DNA of 5,158 nucleotides, taken from assembly GCA_024404655.1 (NCBI GenBank), contig JAKSPR010000217.1:1-5158 (forward strand), read 5' to 3'. The translations under genes were made by a program, and so were the position numbers. The notes under the pieces were generated by a model. It did not search any database. It saw only the letters and a program-made list of their open reading frames with translations, and was not told the origin of the DNA. Within the stretch, counting starts at the first letter, position 1. Every line of letters starts with the position of its first letter. Positions 1 to 5,158 of the stretch are shown here, in pieces. This DNA comes from Clostridia bacterium (lineage in GTDB: Bacteria > Bacillota > Clostridia > Oscillospirales > CAG-272).

Positions 1-1
1 G

Positions 2-481
2 CGGGCAGAAATCGCAGCCTTCTGCGACCGCATCCATGAAAAATACGGTTATCTTCCCCTGTTCCTCCCCATGCACGATCCCATGGACAACGCCGTCAAC
101 CGGGAATGTGCCGCTATGTGCAAATGTCCCACGCTGTTCGCCTCCGGCCTTTCGGGCAGCGAAATGCTCTCGATCCTCTCCCGCATGGAGTTTACCGCCG
201 CCATGCGTCTTCATACTCTGATTTTCAGTACCGCAGTCGGCACACCCTCCATCGGTCTTGCCTATGACAGCAAGCTGGAAGCCTATCTGAATGCAACAGG
301 ACAGCCCCTTGCCGGGGAAAATGTCACCACGGAAATCCTTGTCTCCATGGCTGACAGCATCATTGCTGACAGAGCACATATCCATGACACGTTGCTTTCC
401 GGGAAAGCCGGACAGATCGCCGCTGCCGGACAGGATGCCAAAGACGTCTTTGATCTTCTGAACAAAGGAGCACATACATGA
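2..481 (+). CDS. csaB: Polysaccharide pyruvyl transferase, CsaB-like (3' part only)
   Basis: This is the C-terminal 159 residues of a gene whose start lies before the window; the frame is open from base 2 to the TGA at 479-481. It resembles the polysaccharide pyruvyl transferase family, and CsaB in particular. CsaB adds ketal-linked pyruvate from phosphoenolpyruvate to a secondary cell-wall polysaccharide, which makes the ligand bound by SLH-domain surface proteins. Visible family signatures, numbered from the first residue seen, are a PMHDPMD stretch (about 23-29), the typical MRLHTLIF segment with the R-L-H core at 69-71, and GLAYDSK (85-91), which corresponds to the usual G-I-S-Y-D-x-K box. 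CsaB proteins are usually about 350-370 residues, so slightly more than half is missing. No membrane segment is seen in this part. The gene ends in a 4-base overlap with addB, which implies cotranscription. The family assignment is firm; the CsaB subtype is likely but rests on the C-terminal half only. Confidence 0.85.
   Translation, partial: RAEIAAFCDRIHEKYGYLPLFLPMHDPMDNAVNRECAAMCKCPTLFASGLSGSEMLSILSRMEFTAAMRLHTLIFSTAVGTPSIGLAYDSKLEAYLNATGQPLAGENVTTEILVSMADSIIADRAHIHDTLLSGKAGQIAAAGQDAKDVFDLLNKGAHT
464..480 (+). promoter_or_regulatory. addB ribosome binding site and csaB/addB stop-start overlap
   Basis: AAAGGAG at 464-470 lies seven bases before the ATG at 478-480, a near-ideal Shine-Dalgarno site and spacing. 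It fixes the addB start. The site lies inside the last csaB codons, and the csaB stop (TGA, 479-481) overlaps the addB start in the form ATGA. This arrangement commonly gives translational coupling. Coupling is inferred; the site and overlap are seen directly. Confidence 0.85.
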
Positions 482-3400
482 TCCGCTTCATTTACGGTCC
501 CACCGGCTCCGGAAAAACGACACGCATCACAGAGGAGATCCGGGAAAAACTGAAAAACGGTGCGCAGGTGATCCTGCTCTGCCCGGAGCAGGAAGCCGTC
601 ATTGCGGAACGGAAGCTGACGGAAGAACTGCTTGGCAGAGTTCCGACCGAAAATCTGGAAGTCCTCAATTTCGGACGCCTGCCGGAGCGCATTTTCCGGC
701 TGTACGGTGGTCTGACCACTCAGGATATCGGGGAAGGCGGACGCAGGCTCATCATGCGGAGGGCCCTTGCCTCTGTCGGACCGGAGCTCACCCAGTACAG
801 GGAGGCGGCTGACGATCCCTCCATGGTGGATAAACTCTTGTCCGTTGTCTCCGAATTCAAGATGTGCTGTATCTCCCCCGCCGATCTGGAAGAAACCGCG
901 CGGGTACTGTCAGAGGACAGCGGCCGGACGCGGTTATGCGACAAACTGGATGATTTTGCGGTCATCTATGCGTATTATGAGCAGCTGCTCCACAAGAACT
1001 ATCACGACCCGGAGGACATGCTTGCGCATCTGGAATCCGTTCTGTCAAAGGACGGCGGCGCTTTCTTTGACGGAAAAGAAATCTATCTTGACGGTTTCCA
1101 CGGCTATACGGCCCAACAGTATACGATTATCCGCCGGATGATCTCCCGTGCGGCTTCCGTGACCGTCTCCCTTGCCTGCCGCTGGGGCGGGGTACGGGAG
1201 CCCATGCTGCGCCGTGTCTATGAGACGGAGGACCGCCTGTATTCTCTCGCCCGGGATGCCGGAATCGTACCGGAGCATCTGGTACTCACGGAAAACCTCC
1301 GCACGGAGAAACCCGCCCTGCGGTTCTTACGTGATCATCTCTGGTCGGTTGGGGAAACAGAGACGATTCCCGCCGACGGTGCGGTCCGGGTATTCAGCTG
1401 CACCGATCCTTTTGCGGAAGCAGAAGCTATTGCGCTTGACATCCGGCACAAGGTTATGGAGGGCTGCCGCTACCGGGATATCACCGTGATTCTGCGGGAT
1501 GTCAGTCAGTATGAGGGCATCCTTGACATCATGATGGAGAAATACGGGATCCCTGCCTATATGGCACGCCGCTCGGCAGTACAGTCGAAGCCGTTTTTCC
1601 GGTATCTCCATTGTCTTTTCTCCATTTACACCTACCGCTACAGAAAGCAGGACGTCATCGGCCTGATCAAAACGGGTCTGACCGGACTTGACGAGCGCGA
1701 TACGTTCCTTTTTGAAAATTACATCACCACATGGAATCTGTCCGGCTCCCGCATTACGGAAGATGAGGACTGGACCATGCATCCTCAGGGCTACCGCGAA
1801 ACTGTCACGGAAGACGACCTCGCTGCCCTTGCTGCAGCCAACCGTGTCCGCCGGTGTCTCACGGAGCAGCTGGAGCCCTTCTTTTCCCGCATGCGGGCAA
1901 AGAAGAACGCAACCGTTCTGGATATTGCAGGCTGGCTCTTTGACTTTCTGGAATCAGCGGGGATTCCCGCACAGCTTGACCGGATCGCAGAAGATGAGCG
2001 GGAGATGGGAGACCTCTCCGGCAGTGAAGAAACCGCACAGCTCTGGGACATTTTCGTTTCGTCCCTTGACACCCTTGTCACGACTGCGGGGGATCTCCCC
2101 TGTCTTGCGGCGGACTTCATGGATCTCTATGATCTTCTGATTGCAGACCTCGATATCGGTTCCATTCCTGCACGCAGTGATGAAGTCGTCATCGGTGACG
2201 CCTCCCTCCTGCGTCCGGACAACGCCTCCCATATCTATCTCATGGGGGTAACGGACGGCGCGTTCCCAATGACCCCCGCGGAAGACGCGCTGTTCTCCGA
2301 CTATGAAAAAGAAATTCTGCGGGACAACGGCATGGAACTTTCCCAGGATACCGAGGGACAGATGAAAGACGAACTGTTCCACTTCTACTCTGCCGCCTGT
2401 GCCGCAAAGGAGCAGCTGACCGTCTCCTATCCCTGTGCCGACCTTTCGGGGAAATCCTTCCGTCCCTCCATCGGTGCGGAGCGGATTCTTGCCATGTTCT
2501 CCGATGTGAAGCCCGAAAATCCTGCGGAACTTCCCCCGGAATACGGTCTTGTCACTGAAAATTCCGCCTTTGAGATCATGGCCTATTCGGAGCACACGCC
2601 TCTGGGTCAGGCGCTTTATGACTATTTCCGGGACAAAGCCGCAGATGATCCTGTCCTTTCCGAAAAGCTGAAAGCGCTGGACGAGCCGCTGACCGCACGG
2701 CACAATCAGCTCTCCCGCCGCTCCGTCAACGCCATCTTCGGTGAGGACCGCATCATCAGCATGTCCCAGTCGCGGCTGGAATCCTATGTCAAATGCCATT
2801 TCCGCTACTTCTGCGATTATATTCTCCGACTGCAGGAGCAAAGACGGGCTGTCTTCGGCTCCGCCGATATCGGCAGTTTTGTCCATGCCGTACTGGAAGG
2901 TTTTGTCAATCACTATAACGATGCGGAAGAAAAAGAAAAGATGCGGGATCCTCTCTACCTTGACGGTGTGATCAGCGCACTGGTCGAGCAGTATGTGTCC
3001 TCCGTTTCCCATACTGCCGAGGGCACCCGCCAGCCAATGCGCGTAAAACACCTCATCGGACGGCTGAAACGACAGGCTACGGTCATCGTAAAAAAGCTCA
3101 TTTCGGAATTTGAGCACAGCGATTTTCTCCCCCGGGATGTGGAGCTTACCATCGGTGCCGACGACGGAAAATCCATTCCCGCTCTGCGCATCGACAGCGC
3201 GGACGGCTTAAAGGTCCGTCTGACAGGAAAAATCGACCGCGTGGACACCTATGAAAAGGACGGAAACACCTATCTGCGCGTGGTCGACTACAAGACCCAT
3301 GTCAAGGATTTCAAGGTCGAGGATATCAAGCTCGGTCTGAACATGCAGATGCTTCTGTATCTTTTCTCCGTCTGGAAGAACGGCGGAGGTCATTATCCGG

Positions 3401-3810
3401 GAGAACTGACCCCGGCGGCCATCCACTATACCGCCGCTGCGCCCAATGAGCAGACCGTAAACACCGTGCCCTCAGCCGATGAAGCGGAAGCTGCCGCCGA
3501 GCGCGCCATTGATTCCAAAGGACTATATATTGACGACCGGGAGATCCTCCACGCCATGGACTACAGCTGGCCGGATGATCTCTGCAAAAAGGACGGCTCC
3601 TTCAAATCAAGTGCTTCCGTCCAGTCTCTGGAGGAATTCGGACGACTGCTCGGAGATACCCAGGAAATCGTTCTCTCCATCGTGCGCGAAATGAAGGACG
3701 GCAACGCCGACGCCGTTCCGATTTCTAAAACTCACCCCGAAGCCAAACTCACCCCCTGTGACTACTGCGGCATGAAACCGATCTGCCGCGGCAGTATGAG
3801 CCATGTATGA
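478..3810 (+). CDS. addB: AddB, ATP-dependent helicase-nuclease subunit B
   Basis: Complete 1110-residue AddB, slightly shorter than B. subtilis AddB (about 1166). With AddA it forms the cytoplasmic AddAB complex, which unwinds and resects double-strand DNA ends for recombination. The N-terminus has an intact Walker A, GPTGSGKT (7-14). The helicase-like half, which in AddB is not a working motor, shows LDGFHGYT (204-211) and MGVTDGAFP (589-597). The C-terminal RecB-family nuclease domain shows GSFVH (799-803, H803), GKIDRVD (917-923, D920), DYK (937-939) and Q957-x3-Y961. D937 corresponds to the AddB nuclease aspartate. Fe-S cluster cysteines flank it: C773 in a SRLESYVKC context, then C1094-x2-C1097-x5-C1103, the AddB spacing. 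These cysteines favour AddB over streptococcal-type RexB. The start is set by a strong Shine-Dalgarno site and the overlap with csaB. No frameshift or missing key residue was found. Confidence 0.97.
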   Translation: MIRFIYGPTGSGKTTRITEEIREKLKNGAQVILLCPEQEAVIAERKLTEELLGRVPTENLEVLNFGRLPERIFRLYGGLTTQDIGEGGRRLIMRRALASVGPELTQYREAADDPSMVDKLLSVVSEFKMCCISPADLEETARVLSEDSGRTRLCDKLDDFAVIYAYYEQLLHKNYHDPEDMLAHLESVLSKDGGAFFDGKEIYLDGFHGYTAQQYTIIRRMISRAASVTVSLACRWGGVREPMLRRVYETEDRLYSLARDAGIVPEHLVLTENLRTEKPALRFLRDHLWSVGETETIPADGAVRVFSCTDPFAEAEAIALDIRHKVMEGCRYRDITVILRDVSQYEGILDIMMEKYGIPAYMARRSAVQSKPFFRYLHCLFSIYTYRYRKQDVIGLIKTGLTGLDERDTFLFENYITTWNLSGSRITEDEDWTMHPQGYRETVTEDDLAALAAANRVRRCLTEQLEPFFSRMRAKKNATVLDIAGWLFDFLESAGIPAQLDRIAEDEREMGDLSGSEETAQLWDIFVSSLDTLVTTAGDLPCLAADFMDLYDLLIADLDIGSIPARSDEVVIGDASLLRPDNASHIYLMGVTDGAFPMTPAEDALFSDYEKEILRDNGMELSQDTEGQMKDELFHFYSAACAAKEQLTVSYPCADLSGKSFRPSIGAERILAMFSDVKPENPAELPPEYGLVTENSAFEIMAYSEHTPLGQALYDYFRDKAADDPVLSEKLKALDEPLTARHNQLSRRSVNAIFGEDRIISMSQSRLESYVKCHFRYFCDYILRLQEQRRAVFGSADIGSFVHAVLEGFVNHYNDAEEKEKMRDPLYLDGVISALVEQYVSSVSHTAEGTRQPMRVKHLIGRLKRQATVIVKKLISEFEHSDFLPRDVELTIGADDGKSIPALRIDSADGLKVRLTGKIDRVDTYEKDGNTYLRVVDYKTHVKDFKVEDIKLGLNMQMLLYLFSVWKNGGGHYPGELTPAAIHYTAAAPNEQTVNTVPSADEAEAAAERAIDSKGLYIDDREILHAMDYSWPDDLCKKDGSFKSSASVQSLEEFGRLLGDTQEIVLSIVREMKDGNADAVPISKTHPEAKLTPCDYCGMKPICRGSMSHV

Positions 3811-3820
3811 GGATTCCGGA

Positions 3821-3843
3821 AGAAAGGATGTGCTATCGCCATG
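3821..3843 (+). promoter_or_regulatory. addA ribosome binding site, long spacing
   Basis: AGAAAGGA at 3821-3828 matches eight bases of the anti-Shine-Dalgarno complement, but 12 bases separate it from the ATG at 3841. Because the match uses the 5' side of the AGAAAGGAGG consensus, the effective aligned spacing is about 10, still longer than at addB. No alternative in-frame ATG, GTG or TTG exists between the addB stop (3808-3810, same frame) and 3841, so this start is decided by elimination as well as by homology. The 30-base gap between addB and addA contains no terminator-like hairpin. Confidence 0.75.
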
Positions 3844-5158
3844 CGTCAGCTTGAAGAAAAATGGACCCCTGCCCAGAAGGATGCCATCCGGTCACGAGGC
3901 GAAACGCTGCTGGTTTCTGCGGCTGCGGGATCAGGCAAAACGGCGGTCCTGACGGAGCGGATCATTGACAGGCTCCTTGATGAGGAAAACCCTCTCGATC
4001 TGTCCAGGATTCTGGTCGTCACGTTTACCAAAGCCGCGGCAGGAGAGCTCAAATCCCGTATCCGGGACGCACTGAACCGGGAGATCGCCAAAGCCCCGGA
4101 CAATCACCGTCTCCGCACACAGCTCTTAAATGTCGGACGTGCGAAGATCAGTACCATCGACAGCTTTTGTCTTGATCTGATCCGTACCAATTTTGCCGCC
4201 CTCTCCCTGTCGCCGAAGGTCTCTGTCGCCGATGAAGCTCAGGCAAAGCTGCTTGCCAAAACCGTCATGGAAGGGCTGATCGACGATCATTTTGACGGCC
4301 TTATCACCGATGAGACAAACTTCATTCCGGACTTCGGGGACCTCTGTGATCTGTTCGTCACCACCCGCTCCGCAGAAGAGCTTGCCAAGGTGCTGCTTGA
4401 GCTTTATGACAAAGTAGATAATTTTGAAGACGGCATCCTGTGGCTGAAAAAACAGGCAGAAAACCTTGATTTCTACGCCGATGCGGATTTCCTTGCAAAG
4501 GACAATCCCCTCTCCGCCCCCCTCCGCAGCCGTCTGACTGCATGGACGGAAGCAGGAGATGCATTCTATCAGCGCGCCGGACTGTTCTTAACCGATTACC
4601 CCGAATATGCAAAGAACTACGGGGAATCGTTTTCCTATATGGGCGGATGGTTTTCCCATCTGCATACTCTGCTTTCCGACGGTGCGTCCTATGATGCCGT
4701 GCGACAGCATTTTGCAGGTGTTGTGAAAATCCCGTCTCTGAAAGGCGTGCGCGGAGACAAGGCAAGCCCGGAAAGCATCCGGTTCAAAGAAACCCATCAA
4801 TCCTACGCGGATCAGCTGAAAAACGAATTCCGCGACCGCTTCTTCTCAATGTCTCAGGGAGATATCGCCGCGATGAATCATCGTCAGGCCCTTGTCATCG
4901 ACGGCTTATACCGTCTGCTCTCCCTGTTTGAAAACCGTCTGACCGAGGAAAAGCGCAGACGGCAGATTCTGGATTTCGGCGATATGAAGCGGTATGCCCT
5001 GCGCCTCCTCTGGGATGGAGAACGGAACTGTCCCACCGAAGCGGCGCGGCAGGAAGCGCTGAAATACGACGAAATCTACATCGACGAATATCAGGATGTC
5101 AGCCCGGTACAGGACCGGATTTTCTCATCCATTGCAAACAAGGATAACCGTTTCATGG
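3841..5158 (+). CDS. addA: AddA, ATP-dependent helicase-nuclease subunit A (5' part only)
   Basis: The first 439 residues of AddA, the UvrD/Rep-like SF1A motor and nuclease subunit of AddAB; it pulls along DNA 3' to 5' using ATP. The gene runs off the window; the family is usually about 1200 residues, so roughly a third is visible. Motifs in order: a Q-motif-like WTPAQKDAI (8-16), Walker A AAAGSGKT (27-34), motif Ia VVTFTKAAAGEL (59-70), STIDSFC (104-110, motif Ib/Ic region, where many relatives have TIHSFC), LDFGDM (377-382, the usual LDFxDL element before Walker B), and motif II DEYQD within IDEYQDVSPVQ (414-424). The middle region (about 130-370) is the less conserved 1B insertion. The window stops just before the expected motif III (GDxKQSIYxFR). 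The remaining helicase motifs and the C-terminal nuclease domain cannot be judged. It sits 30 bases after addB, in the same frame, and is almost certainly cotranscribed with it. No frameshift is seen in the visible part. Confidence 0.96.
   Translation, partial: MRQLEEKWTPAQKDAIRSRGETLLVSAAAGSGKTAVLTERIIDRLLDEENPLDLSRILVVTFTKAAAGELKSRIRDALNREIAKAPDNHRLRTQLLNVGRAKISTIDSFCLDLIRTNFAALSLSPKVSVADEAQAKLLAKTVMEGLIDDHFDGLITDETNFIPDFGDLCDLFVTTRSAEELAKVLLELYDKVDNFEDGILWLKKQAENLDFYADADFLAKDNPLSAPLRSRLTAWTEAGDAFYQRAGLFLTDYPEYAKNYGESFSYMGGWFSHLHTLLSDGASYDAVRQHFAGVVKIPSLKGVRGDKASPESIRFKETHQSYADQLKNEFRDRFFSMSQGDIAAMNHRQALVIDGLYRLLSLFENRLTEEKRRRQILDFGDMKRYALRLLWDGERNCPTEAARQEALKYDEIYIDEYQDVSPVQDRIFSSIANKDNRFM

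Noticed and set aside
36..221. A 61-codon plus-strand open frame near the left edge
   Set aside because: It is out of frame with the csaB-like gene, rich in Pro, Ser and Cys as shadow frames of such DNA often are, and has no supported start. The csaB frame covers the same bases with clear homology.
1954..3117. A 387-codon open frame on the minus strand inside addB
   Set aside because: It is in exact codon register with addB, so its stops would need TTA, CTA or TCA codons in addB, which this GC-rich gene rarely uses. The translation shows no recognisable domain, its start is GTG, and addB is a clear full-length gene. The minus-strand frames at 1327-1782 and 3607-3804 share this register and explanation.
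3811..3840. A possible terminator or operator between addB and addA, including the palindrome TTCCGGAA at 3814-3821
   Set aside because: The palindrome is only 8 bases with no loop and no following T-run, and it overlaps the purine-rich addA ribosome binding site. It is too short to be treated as a regulatory site.
4358..4800. Two minus-strand open frames of 135 and 70 codons inside addA
   Set aside because: They lie opposite the AddA 1B region, overlap each other in different frames, and show no family signature. They are shadows of addA.
1..5158. Chi-like sites (the B. subtilis Chi, AGCGG) scattered through the window
   Set aside because: A few copies occur, for example at 1956-1960, but a 5-base motif is expected by chance at this length and composition. 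The Chi sequence of this organism is not known, so no site can be called.

Overview
The window holds three genes on the + strand and almost no non-coding DNA. In order they are the 3' end of a polysaccharide pyruvyl transferase gene (csaB-like, 2-481), a complete addB (478-3810), and the 5' third of addA (3841 to the window edge). All are read in one direction with a 4-base overlap and then a 30-base gap. No promoter, terminator, RNA gene, mobile element, repeat array or CRISPR was seen, so this looks like the inside of one operon.

The organism is most likely a member of the Bacillota (Firmicutes). AddAB with an Fe-S type AddB is the RecBCD counterpart of that phylum. CsaB-type cell-wall pyruvylation is typical of Bacillota with SLH-domain surface proteins, and the ribosome binding sites are purine-rich and Bacillota-like. 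Base composition looks moderately GC-rich (mid-50s percent by eye), with few TTA, CTA or TCA codons. That fits a GC-richer Clostridia or Negativicutes lineage better than Bacillus or low-GC Clostridium, but this placement is inference and not firm.

AddB and AddA together form the helicase-nuclease that processes double-strand DNA ends for RecA loading and degrades foreign linear DNA. AddA supplies the ATP-driven motor and one nuclease domain. AddB supplies the second nuclease domain, the Fe-S cluster and, in studied homologues, Chi recognition. All expected AddB signatures are present: Walker A, the four Fe-S cysteines, and the nuclease His/Asp/Asp-x-Lys/Gln-x3-Tyr set. The visible part of AddA carries the Q motif, Walker A, motif Ia and the Walker B box. 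The link to csaB has no obvious functional meaning and may only be shared transcription.

I found no evidence of a new biological system here. The points worth a second look are modest: the csaB/addB stop-start overlap and the structure of the addA start region.
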